Origin: Zhengitettix transpicula
Lineage: Eukaryota; Arthropoda; Insecta; Orthoptera; Tetrigidae
Length of the DNA: 64,000 bases
Direction of reading: 5' to 3'
Assembly (NCBI GenBank): GCA_037074705.1
Contig: CM073593.1
Span: 17,923,001-17,987,000, forward strand
In this document: positions 31,990 to 45,434 of the stretch, piece by piece
How positions within the stretch are numbered: the first letter of the stretch is position 1
Layout of the letters: each line of letters begins with the position of its first letter
Notes under the pieces: model-generated
Told to the model about the DNA's origin: nothing
Seen by the model: the letters and a program-made list of their open reading frames with translations, nothing else
Databases searched by the model: none
Made by a program: the position numbers and the translations under genes

Positions 31990-33337
31990 ATAATAAAATG
32001 GAGAATCGTAATTAAGTCTATTAATCAAAAAGTGAATATAAAAACACCTTTACGTTTTATTAGAGTTTCTATCAAAAAAGTAGGTTAAAAAAGTCAGATA
32101 TGATTAAGGTTTTAATAGTCTATGTATTTATTTTTGCCCAACTGGTTAATAAAATTAGTTTCACCGGAATTTCTATACTTATATATCTTAATTTATATTG
32201 TAATAGCCGTAGACTTTTCTTGAAGCTCTACTTTAACGTCCTGGTTTACAAATTTCAACTCTACAATGGCTATGGAGATGTATATCTCACAGATATTGCT
32301 AAAGTTCATTTTACACCTCTTTTAATACCAAGTTTTATTTTCGTCCTAGGGGTATAAAGTAGTGCTCTCCTCAGAAATGGCTACACACAAAACTCAAGTA
32401 CGGACACGTCCATGAATTTCGTTCGAAATTATGACAAGCCGAAATCCATTGCGAGGTACGTGACGATGAGACGTACCTCAAATTTTACACCTCGCAATAA
32501 AGTGTGGCAGCACTGTTTACGGCTCGCTGTTATAGACTGCTTATCAAGTTGTATCTTAATGGGATACAAGGTTGCAAAACAGAAGAGCCAGTTCGAGAGA
32601 AAAGAGGGGATAAAATACAAATAACAAGTGTCCATACATTTTGAAGAGGGACGTGTTGTATGATGTGAAATAATATTTTACACATTACTGCCATTTTATT
32701 ATTGAATCGTAAAGGAAAAGTTAGCAGATGGAAATTAAGTAATATAAAAATAAATTCACAAAAAACTGATTAATATTATAGAAAGAAATTTTCCTAAAAC
32801 ATTTTCTGTTATAATAATATCGTGGACAAGGTATGTGATTGGATTTGCTATAACATAAATTACGATAATAACAATTAGTGTCATTTTTTTGTAATGGACT
32901 ATAGCCAAATTTAAAAGTTTCAAATTCGAGTCCAAAATTTAGAACACTAGCATGATAATTTAATATACTTACCGTTATAGAATAGTTAGTGCAATATTTA
33001 GATTAACATATTTATATTACAGTAGTCATCTACTAAGAAATTTGGACAAGTAAAAATGACATTTATATACATAAACATAAAATATATAAATGGGAAAATA
33101 ATATACATAAAAAACGTGAAAGAGTAATTATATAAAGTAGACAAGTAAATGAATTAAAGGAAAAGTTAAGATGAATTGAAATTGTTGTCAACGGTAATCT
33201 TCAGAAATAACACTATAATTTTAGTCATTACAGAGTAATTTTGCTGGAAGACTGGATTTAAAGTCCAGTTACAGTGATTAACATAAAAAAATGGTAGAGT
33301 CGGGCAATATCTGATGACATACAAACAGTCTGATATT
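31990..33337. other. No gene seen
   Basis: AT-rich. Frames at 32100-32357 (plus, 85 codons) and 32412-32624 (plus, 70 codons) lack motifs and splice support. Confidence 0.4.
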
Positions 33338-33359
33338 ATATATATATATATATATATAT

Positions 33360-34340
33360 TGTAATGATTAAATAGGTGGTCTTAATTAATAGGAATAATT
33401 AACAAAATTATTATGTATTTAAAAATTTATTGTTGATAATTACACATTAGCCCTGCTTTTCACGCCGAATTACGTCAATTTAACAAACAAATATTTCAAT
33501 TTTATTTGATTAATGAGTGGTGTGCTATGAAAATACAGGTTTATAATTTTACTATCAACAACGTCGAATTTCTCTTCATCTCAGGGTCACCACTGGATTT
33601 GATAGGAAGAACAAATACAATGAACTAAAATATTAACAATCCAAACTCATTGAAGTTAACGGAATACAATATTAAATACAAAAATAAAAGAAAACGAATG
33701 AAAAAAAAACGCGAACGAAATCTGACTATACCCTTTAATTATCGTTTATAGTCATTAATAATTGTTTTGTACTCACGACAGTGCTTCTGGTAACAGTTCG
33801 AACTCTTGTAGCTTGAAGTCAACACGCACTAAACAGGCCATTATACACTGAGTCTACTCATTAGATTTTGAATACACGGTAGTTGCTCTGGATCTCTGCT
33901 ATACTGGAACCTGGATTAGCCGACTCTCAGCCAGTTGCCGGACGTAGGTCTCCTCAAAGTCTCTCTATGCAAAAAAATTAGTTCAGTTTATGAAGCAAAA
34001 CTTCTGCTTCTAAATTGCGATTTTATGAGTTTCTCCGTCAAACTGTTTACGTGAGTTTTATGTAAACTATTATATATCGCCGTTAGACTTCCTGGATAGC
34101 CCTATTCCTACTTTTAGATTATCAAACTTTACTGTGTTGTATCTCTTGCAGACTCTTTATGTATCCTTTCTTGACCCAGGCTCGATGCAAACTTTACGCA
34201 GACTGAGTTCCTCTAGGCGCGCAGTCTACAGTCTCCTTTTTTAACAAAGAAAGACCCGCTGCGATTGTCGTCTTTAAGCACCCGTTCCGCCAACAATTAA
34301 ATTATATTAAAAACAATTAATAGCCTATTTAATTGCTATT

Positions 34341-34343
<3 letters not shown>
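33360..34343 (-). mobile_element. TA-inserting LTR-like element, copy 4
   Basis: 984 bp between (TA)n tracts. Plus-strand ends are TGTAATGATTAAATAGG and TTTAATTGCTATTACA; orientation is minus because AACGAAATCTGACTATACCC and GGGTCACCACTGGATTTGAT are complements of the blocks in copy 2. In sense, CGGCGTGAAAAGCAGGGC near the 3' end sits where copy 2 has its PBS-like motif. The two ends share TGTAAT...ATTAAATAGG as an imperfect inverted repeat, which also allows a DNA-transposon reading. Confidence 0.62.
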
Positions 34344-34402
<59 letters not shown>

Positions 34403-34403
<1 letters not shown>

Positions 34404-36840
34404 CAAGTTTGCCACTACTTTCAAAGTAACTAATAATCATCAAGTCGAGACCGAATACTCAGTGCCATGAACTGGAAGAGTTTTAAAATTACTTACCAAA
34501 CAGGTTGTTGGTCCTATTATTCGTTATCATTGGAGGAGCCAATTTTTGTCACTTATCAGAACCATGCGGTGACTATAGTCAGTTTTAAATTAGAAGACCG
34601 ATGGTTGGTCTGACCTTGAGTCAACCAACCACAACGCTTGAAAATGAAGCAGCGTTCCCGAACAGCAGTGCTGTTATTCTACGGTTTTTAGTGGGCTGTG
34701 TAAATCGTGTCGTACGTGGCATCAGTGCGTCCCTCCACACAGACACGACAGGAGCCTTCTAGTTTAAAACGGACTATAGCAGGCTTTGAAGTTCATAGTT
34801 GATAAAGAGTAAAATTCCATTACGTTTTACGAATTTTAATATTTATAAAAGTACAAGGTGGTTTTAGAATTCCATAAGTTTTAATCAAAGACTTACAACT
34901 TTCTCTACAATGTTGTATACTTATTGTTCGCATCACTAGTTTTTGTAATATTATAAATTTCAGAAGAGAGAGAAATAAGAAATTTACTGGAAAGATTTAT
35001 GACAACCTGTAAGTTAAAAATGTTTAGAATATATTTCGTTCATGAACTCAAAATTACTACCATCTGACAGAAAAAGGACACGTTTAGTTGTCTGTAAGTA
35101 GAGGACCAATTTGTTATCGAGGAACGAGACATTTATATTTTTTAATTACATCACCTGCTTTATTCTAGTCTCCCGCGTATAAAACTGGCTGTATAGGGTT
35201 CATGTAATCTTGAAAGTCATTTACGTATAAAAACACAACGGTTTCTGAACCGATCTCTGTGCGACGTACTGGTTTTTAGTCATTGACCATCATTGTTGTC
35301 TAAGGAAACGTTCTGATTACGATCGGTAAGACCTGATTTGCAAAAAAAGTATAGTAATGGTAGCAAAACTGTGGAAAGTTTAAACACAGACATTATAAGT
35401 CAGCCATAACGTTGGTTTTCTTAAAACTAATACTAAACTCGTTAGTATTTCTTTGATATTTTCTTTTTCAATTCTAATAGTTTTTCATCAGAACCATACG
35501 AATGAATTATATTCCTCGATTAAAGGTGTATATACCTGTTCATATATGGAGCCATTAATGAATTCTGTGCGCAATAAAAAATAATTTTTTGATTAATGAT
35601 TATAAATTCATTGTGACATGAAGGTTATCTGATAACATTCAAATTCCACGGTCCCTGATGAGAAGCTCCCCATTATATCTCAAACATGTCCCTCATGTGG
35701 GAGCTTATCCCATCAACTTGAGATAATATCTAGTGGCGTTGTAATTATTAGCATAACACGACAATGGCAAAAGGATAAACATTTGGGGGCCAAGAGAAAC
35801 AACGCAAGGATTCTCCAGGTACGTAACTTCAGGCGGTTCGCACTCAGATGGGAGTTTTAGTAACCGCTTCTCTACTTGAGAAAATAGGTAATTTTTTAAA
35901 AATGATTCATTATTTGATGGTTGTTTGAGATGTCAGAGTAGAGGATTATAAGTTCCGTTATCAAAATTAAGATGTTTCCATATGGCTACTTTACACTGTG
36001 GGGAAACACCAGAATAATATCGAAAATATTAGTGAAAGAGGACGTTAATATAACATAGTTTTACGAAAATCATGTTAGATAAGGTAAGTATAAACTTAAT
36101 AGATACGGCTAGAACAATTGGGTGGAAAAATATCTTCTTCTTTCGTGATAATAATCCAATTCAAAATTATGAAATTTTAACTCAAAGATCAAAGAGGTCA
36201 AACTGATAATGCTTAAAAATGATTACGAGTCAAAGAATATTCTCAAAATATTAACAGCAGTTCCTTTTTGTATACGGTGCTGGTGCACATGTGTTTCCGG
36301 GACATTGAAGTTAGGGAATTCGTAACGGACTAGCGAAATCACTAAGGACTCATGATTTTATGTCTCTGTGAGCATTGATGGCAAAGAATTTTTTTAATTC
36401 ATAATTTCACAGATAAAGAATAATATTAACACTGTTTGGTTATGTCTAAGGGTAGATCAAAAGAGTTTAGGACGAAGGAATATAAGTAATTAGGAGCGGT
36501 ATCCAAGAAATGGAGTAATGGTCCGTCATGGGAAGAGAATGGGGTGAAATGTCCAACAAAAAAATGAAAAGAACTATGAAGTTGGAGACGGAGATTGTAA
36601 CAGGAGAGAAGATATTCAACAGATTTGTTCCGGAGATCAACTTAGTAATGATTAAAGATGATTAAGACATCAGCCACCAGAGAGTCAGATAAGATATTCG
36701 AAAATGGAGGCAGTATTTTGGATCAGGTACTCCATCGATCTCAGGTGCAGATGAAACATTTAAAGTGCAGCTGTAAATAAATTTGTACAATGTGATGTTT
36801 AGTAATATAGTTTTCACTTATTTATTCGAGTCTAATCTAT
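34403..36840. other. No gene recognised
   Basis: Mostly AT-rich. Around 35640-35880 a frame without ATG is open for about 80 codons up to a donor-like CAG|GTACGTA (35818), but no acceptor or homology supports an exon. Confidence 0.35.
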
Positions 36841-36845
36841 CAACA

Positions 36846-38450
36846 GACAACTACTGAAGGAAGGTTGGCCAAGAGTGATAAAGATAAGGCTGAAGTGTTT
36901 GCGAACAATCTTGTAGAGAGGTATTTTGTCCTCTAAATAATGATCCAGATGTTGAAATTGATGACTTTCTAAGTACTCCATTGTCAAAAATTGAGAACTT
37001 AGCACGAGTCACACCGAAGGAACTGATGCAGTACTTGAACGTTGGAAAAGCACCTGGAATGGATCTCATTACTCTAAAACTGCTGAAAGAATTACCTGGA
37101 AAAGGTCTTTTGATTATTACATACTTATTTAATGCAATATTTAGAATAAATTATTGGCCAGAGAAACTAAAGGTAGGAGAAATAATTTTAGTTAACAAAC
37201 CTGGTAAAGATCCTAAAAATGTTCCTTCCTAACGACCATTTGTCTGCTCTCATCAGTTTCAAAACTTCTGGAAAATTATTGATTTCAAGAATTGATCCCG
37301 ACTTCACAACTAACGACTGGATTCCACATTATCAGTTTCATTTTCGACGGAGTCATTCTACAACTCAGAAGTGCCACCGAGTAATAAAACTACATTAATA
37401 GAGCCTTCGAAAATAAAGAATATTGTCCAGCAATATTCTTAGACATAAGACAGTCATTCGATAAAGTGTGGCATCGTGGATTATTATATAAAATGAAAAG
37501 ATATTTGCCTACGTTCTATAAACGGTTGGAATCGATCTTAACCAACCGCAAATTCCATACAAGAATGAAACAAGGCGACTCATCTATAGATCCACTTAAC
37601 GCAGGAGTTCCTCAGGGCAGTGTCTTAGGCCCACTGTTGTATTTTTTGTTCACCTCTGATCTCCCAACGGTCAAAATATTGTTCTAGGAACGTTTTCAGA
37701 TGATACGGCGATTCTAATCTCACATACGGATATAAACCACGCTTCATCACTCATACAAAAATATCTGAACTTACTTCAAGTCGTCTCATGTGACGTTTAT
37801 ATTATGTAAAAACCAAGAGTCCACCGATCTATATAAACACAGAGATTCCTAAACCACTCTACGTCCAATATTTGGGTCTACATATCGATAGCAAGCTCAA
37901 TTGGAAAAGCCACATAACCATAGAAAACAAATGGATATTAAACAAAAAGAAATGTACTGGTTACTAGGACGCAAGTCACACTTCTCCATGGAAAAAAACT
38001 TCGACTACGCAAAACCATAATTATACCAATATGGAGGTCCGGGATAGAAGGATGGGGATGTACCAGTAGGTCAGATACTGCAATAATCCAAAGATGCCTG
38101 CCAAAAATATTAAGAGCCATCGTTAGTGCCCCCTGGTACACAACAAATAAAAAAGTACGGAATGACCTAAAAACACCCACTGTTATGGAGACTACCAATG
38201 AAAAGTGTGTTAGTCATTACGAAAAGCTTAAATCACATTACAATCCATTATTACAACCACTATTAGAAAATGATGTAACTAGAAGACTGAAAATAAAATG
38301 GCCAGCACATTTCTCGACAAGATTTAGGAGTTCTCTTCGCTGGAGGGGATCTCATCATGATATAATATGTAAATAACATGTTAAAGCTACCACATTAGCT
38401 TATAGATTAAAATGTAATCTGATGGCTGATAAATAAAATATTTTTATAAA
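36846..38450 (+). pseudogene. Jockey-clade LINE reverse transcriptase, broken
   Basis: In order on the plus strand: DKDKAEVFANNLVERYF (near 36880), GKAPGMDLITLKLLKELP (37047), KPGKDP, CLLSSVSKLLE, FLDIRQSFDKVWHRGLLYKM (37434-37495), LTNRKFHTRM, GVPQGSVLGPLLYFLFTSDL (37604-37665) and FSDDTAILIS (37693). These are the RT core blocks, including the first catalytic Asp and the DD pair (Ala of the usual ADD is Ser here). After this come FLNHSTSNIW/GLHIDSKLNWKSHI-type sequence and a 3' end near GATAAATAAAATATTTTT. The endonuclease and ORF1 are missing, and several stops and frameshifts interrupt it (for example after 37232 and 37687). It encoded target-primed reverse transcription in the ancestral element and is now dead. 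Confidence 0.85.
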
Positions 38451-40182
38451 CGTGTTTATTTCAGTATAGTTTAACGAACGCCCAACATTTGAAAGTATTA
38501 AAAGCTTTCATTTTTGAAGGAACAATGCACACCACTTGTTTTATTTATTAAATGCAGTAAAAATGACGTAGAAAATTTAATGAGACGCTAATTAGACATG
38601 TCTTTATTATTTTCATCTATCAGGAAGAGAATACATTCTCATTCAAGTAAATTTAAATTCTACTTTATCCAAACAAAATGAATTATTGTAACCAAATTAA
38701 ATCTTTTGGACCGGAGGTTCACATACTTTTTTAAGGCTGTGAGTTCAGATAAATTCCATTTATGAATAAACGAGGATATATCGGCAATGTTTGTCACCGG
38801 TAAACTGAAATATGTTTTCATTATCTTTGTCCGTAACTCTGGGTACTGTAGAGGCTTTTATTATTTTTACTCACAACATATGAGTGGCAATCTCTGTTTA
38901 ACAACATTAGTTTTCCTGGAAATTCATATTCTTTTCACGTGTGGTGCTCCTTTTCTACTTTCCTGGGGACAAAAAATATCCGTAACCTCCATACATATAA
39001 TCTGTCGGCTCTGTAATATTGCTATTAAAAATTGTTGAATCGAAAGGAACAGTAAAATATTGAGGATTTTTCGTTTAAGATTGAGTTAGTCGGCTTAATT
39101 TTCAAAGCCTATAAATATTGGAATACACATTATTAAAAAAAGATATGTTCGAATATTAAAATGTGTATGTATCAATTACTGAGTGTTATAATTACGTCCT
39201 CAATTCTATCAGAGGAGAAAAGGAGTATGATATTTTAAAATAAAAAAATCTCTACTTAGATGTCTGTTTCATTATGGAAAATAACCGTATACAAAAATCA
39301 ACTTACGTTAGAGTGTCCAGTGAGTAACTAATTACTTACTAATATACTGTATAGTTTTACACAACGGCTGTGTTACAATGTATAAAATGCTATTCAAAAT
39401 ATAAAATATAAAAAACACTGTAAGAGAAATGTTTACATTTATTGAGATATATTGATGATTAAATCCTTTAACTAGCTTGATTCCCTGTATTCGATACAAT
39501 ATCCACCGCAGGAGTAGATTGAAATATTAAATATCCAGGAGAGTTTATTTACTAAATTTCATTTCACTTTGGAAACATTGCTCATGGCGTTATGAATGTT
39601 GTGTATTTCACGGGATACTATACGTTAAAATGCCTCGAGCCAGCGCGGAAGCTAGCGAGAAATTCTTGATTGTGAATTAAATTCAATTCTGAGAAAGTCT
39701 GCAGGGAAGGTATAATGTTCCCTTTATACCAAAACATTTTATGTCAAAGTTCAATTTCAAAGCACGCACAAAAGATCCCGTTGTTAAAACACCCACACAC
39801 ACATTCATGTTATGATATTATGTTAAGAATAAAAAATATATTAGTTCTGATTTCCTGTAATCGCATGATGACCCTTAAGTCTACTAAAATGTAATAATTA
39901 AATTTAGACGAATAATAGAAACGGAAATTTCTTTGATTTAATTAATTTTTTGGTCAACTTAAAATTTGGTATATCAGGGCTTCTGGACTCAAATTTGTAA
40001 CTTGATCAGCCGCAAGAAAAATAATAAATCGAAATATCAGGTATGTTTTAGTGAAAAAAACTGAAGATACACAGTACTTGAACTTAAACCACATTTATTA
40101 TTAACTTGTTATTCAATATTCTCCGTTTTTCTCTAAATTTCCTATTAATCACTGTCATCTCAATTTCCTATTTCATAGTAGA
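38451..40182. other. AT-rich stretch, no gene seen
   Basis: An 83-codon plus-strand frame (38787-39038) has no motif. Nothing else of note. Confidence 0.45.
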
Positions 40183-40568
40183 CTAGCTGGGTGTCATGCG
40201 TTGCCCGGGTTGTCATAATTTAATTATTCGAAATCCATAACCCCGGATTCTACCCCAATCTCGGGTTCTTCCCTCCCATACCGATAGGGGTTGAAATTAT
40301 ACAAAAATACATCGTGATATTCACTATAAATTCCATTAACTCCAAAAAATATTTATCCGACGCAAATATTGGCCGTTTGAGGAATTTGAAAATTATCACC
40401 CCCGTTCACCCCCGCCTCTGGGGTGTTAAACGTATCTTAACCCAATAGTGTTTGTTTCCGGTTCGAAAGAAACACGTGTACGTTATTTGTTTAAATTTTC
40501 TCCACGGATGTAGATTTGAATTCGAACATACATACACACAAAAAAAACAGTATATTTTATTCATTAGA
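40183..40568 (-). mobile_element. Helitron-like unit, 386 bp, with hairpin terminus
   Basis: In sense (minus) it starts TCTAATGAATAAAATA and ends CCCGGGCAACGC...CACCCAGCTAG before T. Its start lies exactly at the CTAG of the neighbouring unit 40569-41397, so the two are arranged head-to-tail. The interior has the AAATCTACATCCGTGGAGAA head and one monomer. Non-coding. Confidence 0.68.
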
Positions 40569-41397
40569 CTAGCCTGGTCACCTTCCACGCCGAAAGCGGC
40601 TGAACTCCTTGACCTGAAAAAGTTTCTTTCGACGAATATATCTGCCGTTAAAACTTGTTCGAAAATCCCCGATATTTTGGCTTAAAACTATAGTTAAATG
40701 TTATAATTAAACTCAGTGACATCCATAACCCGGGATTTGACTCGAATATTGGTTGTTTTTGCTTTATTTTTATGTAACGCACCTCCACCCCTAACCATGA
40801 TTCCCTCCAATGCCGAAAGGGTTTGAAATTATAAACAAACAATATCGATAGAAATACTATTAATCTAATTAACCCTGAAAAATATTTATTCAACGCATAT
40901 ATCGACTTTGTTTGCAAGTTTCAAAATTTACACCTTTGTCGACCTCCGTATATGGGGATTAAATGCCAAGTTGAATGTCAAAATTAAACTCAGCGACATC
41001 CACAACCGTGGATTTGACTCCACTCGGTTATATTCGTGATATTTTCTTGTAACGCCGCTCACCCCTAAGGGTGCTCCTTTTCCATGCTGTAATGGGTTGA
41101 AATTATATACAGATAGCATCCGTAGAAACACTATCAATCAGTTTGACCCCTAAAAATATTTATCCGACTCAAATATAGGCCGTTTCAGCAAATTTGAATT
41201 TTTCCACCCCCGTCAAACCCCGATCCTGTGGGTGGTAGACGTGTCTCACCCCAACAGTGTTTATTTCCTGGTCACTAGGAACACGTGTACGAAATTTCTT
41301 GAAATTTTCTCCATGGGTGTAGATTTGTATGCGGCATGTCCGTTCATTCCATCTAAGAAACATACAATCAAACAAACACACTGTTTTATTGATTAGA
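40569..41397 (-). mobile_element. Helitron-like unit, ~830 bp, with tandem monomers
   Basis: Sense start TCTAATCAATAAAACAGTG near 41397, then the GTTTGTTTGATTGTATG head and about three roughly 275-bp monomers (GATATTTGAGTCGGATAAAT, TCGATATATGCGTTGAATAA, GATATATTCGTCGAAAGAA). It ends CAGGCTAG at 40569 without the GC-rich hairpin, so this end is probably internal truncation or recombination with the adjacent unit. Confidence 0.6.
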
Positions 41398-41965
41398 AGA
41401 TTGTTTTATTTGAAATATGAAAGTTATTATGTAGTATTATTTTCCAATATACAAGATTTTTTTCTTCTCATGAACATTGTCGACAGTATAATCTGAGTTT
41501 GGACTAGATACCACTGAATAATGGAGATATTCGTCAATACGTTAGTGCGCGTTCCTCTTGGAAGCTCCTCTCTTCCAGTAATGCTTTGTTTACCGTATTC
41601 CAGAAGCGCGCACGGGACGAGATCTCAGTGTTGCATTTGGGATTCTGTTTCCGTAAGCATGAAGCTGCTCCGTGGGAAGCCTGTGAGATGATAAGCTATT
41701 CAGCATTCACTCACACAGGCCTCAATCAAATGGCATTGTTTCCTACATCGCGTGATCCCCGATTCCTCCACCTTCATCTACAAACAGCAGACCGTTGCGG
41801 TGTTTAGTCCAGTTCTTCAAATAAACCCTCATTAATTGACTGCACTACCCACAAACCACAAGAATTAATATAAATACCACACAACGTTTCTGGGATCCTG
41901 ATTTTGATAATCAGAAAGGAAAAACATTAATTTATCACTTTTTGTCTGAATTGGCTATCTTTCTT
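41398..41965. other. No gene recognised
   Basis: A 73-codon plus-strand frame (41586-41807) in moderately GC-rich sequence has no known motif. A GTTTCTGGGATCCTGATTTT segment near 41886 and the module TTTTTGTCTGAATTGG with CTATCTTTCTTATTAAT near 41935 belong to the hammerhead-associated repeat family. Confidence 0.35.
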
Positions 41966-42128
41966 ATTAATTATTTTTGGGTATCATTTCAACCCATTTC
42001 GGCATGAAAGTGGGACATCCTTAGGGATGGGGTGGGGAGGGGCATTACATAAAAAATTACAAGATTAGAGTCGAATCTGGGATTACAGATGTCGCTGAGT
42101 TTAATTATGCATCGCGGGCCCCCAGCTA
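41966..42128 (+). repeat. Helitron-like 3' fragment
   Basis: Carries the last part of the monomer (TTTCAACCCATTTCGGCATG ... GATGTCGCTGAGTTTAATTATG) and a shortened terminus GCGGGCCCCCAGCTAA. The 5' part is missing. Confidence 0.6.
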
Positions 42129-42129
42129 A

Positions 42130-42838
42130 CACTTAATATTGATATGATAGATGTATCTGATAATAAACCTCATGTAACAAACACAAAAAAATTAGTAGAT
42201 ATGATTAAATTAACATTTCCGTATACTAATTATTTTATAATCTGGAATAATAATCTTGTTACGAAACGAGCAAAGCATTTTCTGCAAAAATGATTGATCA
42301 GAAATAGTTAAGAAATAAACCCCAAAACTTATAAAAAAATAAAAATACCTGTTTTGTGAATAAAATAATGATAATATTTTAATTTTAAAATAATCATAAC
42401 GTTTTCTGATTAATGCATATTGTGTTTATGTAGAAATTTAATGCCACCAATTTTTTGAGACTAAATTAATCATGTGTTAAATAGTTCAACATTGTTGAAC
42501 CTTTGATACTATAGGTTTTTATTTTAATTTATTATATGCCCATATTCAACAGTTACGACGTATGTTATAACAATTCCAAGAACATTTTAACATTTGGAAA
42601 GATTTGGTACCTTTCGACACCGGTATTTGCTGTTAAAGTACTAAGAATAAGTAATCTGGGCAACAACTCTAAACGATAAAAGTCATTACACCATATGATG
42701 ACTGTCAGACCCGTATGGCAATTTTATATGAGTAATTTTAGGTACTATATAATTTGCTCCTTTAATTTTAATCCATTATCGCTTTAACATTAAACAACGA
42801 ACGTATTGTATAAGAATTCACAGCGATAGATGAATTTA
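42130..42838. other. AT-rich stretch, no gene seen
   Basis: No frame, repeat end or structure recognised. Confidence 0.45.
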
Positions 42839-42848
42839 AATTTAATAA

Positions 42849-43415
42849 TAAAGAGGTCTGCGAGGACAATTCTCTCGCAGGCAGTACCTGCGAGGGACGT
42901 TCTCGTGCAGGCAGAACCTTGTATGAGAGATACGAAGGGGCTACCTTTGGGGAAACCTTTTCCTCTCCGTTTTTGAACTAAGGTTCCCACAAGGCGAGGC
43001 ACCTCGGCCTGTTCTGAGAGGTGGATGTTCCGGGGTCACAGACCTTGGGCATACGGTAAGAGTTGTTCTCTATTCCCATTGGAATAGTCGGCCAGCTGCC
43101 TCCTAAACTGGCCGAGGCATGGAGAAGGGAATGCTGCGTCCCCACAGTAACCTCCTCTCCCGCTATCGGAAGGGCGTGGGACAAGTACCCAATGCCCGAC
43201 CTACCTGATACAGTTTTTTCTACGGTTTTCCCTGCATTACTTTTAGGCGAATGCCGGGTAGGATCCTTAAACTATAACCCGGGGGCCCTAGTTAACCCTT
43301 GGCAACCTTCCTCTACCCTTCCGCATCCTCCCCTTTCAGATCCCTTCCTATGCTATTAAAGGGGAGTTGCCACCATGTGGATTACCCTCAAGTAGCCTGT
43401 TACCCTAAAAACCCG
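42849..43415 (+). mobile_element. SINE-A family copy 6, full length (567 bp)
   Basis: Best full-length sense copy. The 10-mer AATTTAATAA occurs at 42839-42848 and 43416-43425, directly flanking it. The 5' head has GAGGTCTGCGAGGACAATTC followed by the two CTGCGAG...CTCGCAG-type hairpins; the 3' end is GTAGCCTGTTACCCTAAAAA. A 98-codon sense frame (43063-43359) contains PIGIVGQLPPKLAEAWRREC, homologous to frames in copies 1, 2, 5, 7 and 8. No RNA polymerase III A/B boxes were recognised in the head, so the origin of the promoter is unclear. Confidence 0.88.
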
Positions 43416-43425
43416 AATTTAATAA

Positions 43426-45432
43426 ATTGTAGAAGAGCAGTTTTGTTTAATAAATAAACCAAAAACAGTCAATTTGTCAGATTAAATGTGTATTCAAATT
43501 TAGATGTTCGAAACAATTTAATGATGAAATTCTGTTAGAAATTTCAGTAAAAGTTATTCAGTTTTTTAAAAATCTATAACCCTACATTCAATTATTTCAA
43601 ACATCAAATAATTAAATATTTTTGTGAGAAACGTACCTGTTTATTGAATAAATAAGTTTCGGATTATATTAAATATTAAACAATATTATTCTTTCATGAA
43701 AGACTGCAGTGAAGTTTGACTAATATATATATATATATGTATATATAAAATTTTATTTACTAACTAATAAAATATGCACATCATATTAACATAATGTGTA
43801 TTAAAAATTAATACAAATTAATTCTATTAATTAAATTTGTTTCCTTTAAAGCTTCCGATGGACTATATGCTGACAATCGTCCTGTTTTCCTTTAAGAAAC
43901 CCAAGAATAATGTCGTTTTTTCGCTGTACCCAAAGGGAAACAATTTTGTGTAGTATTCTGACATTCTTAACCAGTCTAATTGTTTTACATTGAGGAAGTA
44001 TTTATTCATAGTCAATCAGTCACAAGAAATGTATTTTACCAGAAATTACTCTTTTCTCCTTAAATTAATTACTAACTTTGAATAATAATACGATTTTCGA
44101 TTACATTTATTATATTTTATTTATCATGGTAAATGACCTCATTAAGTTGAATCGTTTCAGGGAAATTAATAATGCCATATTCGCGTCAGTAACATGGGGC
44201 TTGCCTCATATTGTCTACTGAAGTTCTGTTAATTAAGGGCGGAACGTGGATGAATGCAATTTTCAGTCATTACCCACCAGTAATAGTCCAATTAGCTCTA
44301 TGATTATACTGTATTATATGTGTGCTTCTCAAACCTTATTTCTCATACTAAATAAGTAGAACGATACGCATAATTATTTCTCAGGACTCTGGAAATTATA
44401 AAATTTTTATTACTCCTCTGATGTTGTTTGTTTCAATACCAGGAATATAACTCGTAAAATTTACATTGACCAAGTTATATTTCGCAAATTGTAGTCTCAA
44501 ACAAAATAATTAATATCAATATTTAATACTTAACAAACAAATGAACAGAAATACTGTGAAGGAATGTTTAACTGAAATTTAATGAAAATAAAAGACTACT
44601 CTGGTTTTATAATTCCGGGTAGTGAGTCGATCGACGAAAATAGAGTTTACGTATTATTTTGTCCCTGTATAATGAAAAGCGTGAATTTTGAAATACTAGG
44701 AAAATATAATTTTCTTTTGTAAAGGAGTTTTATTCATTCATCCTTATCAAGGTCATTTCTATCCATTGTGGAGATGTTATAAATTTATTGATAAAAACAA
44801 TTGGCAAGGCCGTTTAACATATTTGCAAATCATTTTCACATCCATTGCTTCTTGTATTGTATCGATTAGGTTAAAAATTACTGACGGACCGACTCTTTCT
44901 CAGATTTCATTCCGACTTTAATAAGAGAATAAAATAGTCTTGTAATGTAAGAAATCCAGGGTAAGTATTTTGTAATTATTTTTCATTTCACCAGATTAAA
45001 GGAACCATGTGTCATGTAACTTTGAACTTAATTCAGTCATTGTGATAAAAATGCCAAGAGCCTTTTAAAATAAATTTTCATAAGATCTGAACTCTAAAAT
45101 AAATTATTGACAAAATAATTCGTATTCAGTAAGTTTCAAAGTATTACAGCGATAAAGAATAACAATAATTTCAGTAAATAAAAGAACAATTTAACTAACT
45201 TATTGACTACGTTTCTAAAGTTTTAAAATATTTCTTTCTTGAAAGAGTCCGCGCTAAAAATAGAAATGAAAGTTCATTTTACGTCTTACAAAGCAATAAT
45301 AAAACAGGTTTTGCATGAAATTTGAATCCAGGTCATTAAAATGAGCACCGACAACTGACATTGGATTTTATGTACCCATATAGTGATTTAATTTTCATTA
45401 ATTTTTATATGAAAAAACATGGGAAATTCTTA
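43426..45432. other. AT-rich stretch, no gene seen
   Basis: Two kilobases with a short (TA)n near 43722-43740 and otherwise no frame, repeat end or RNA that I can support. Confidence 0.5.
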
Positions 45433-45434
45433 TA

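Noticed and set aside
35640..35880. 80-codon open frame ending at a donor-like CAG|GTACGTA
   Set aside because: No acceptor, start codon, homology or neighbouring exon supports it. One good donor sequence is expected by chance in this length.
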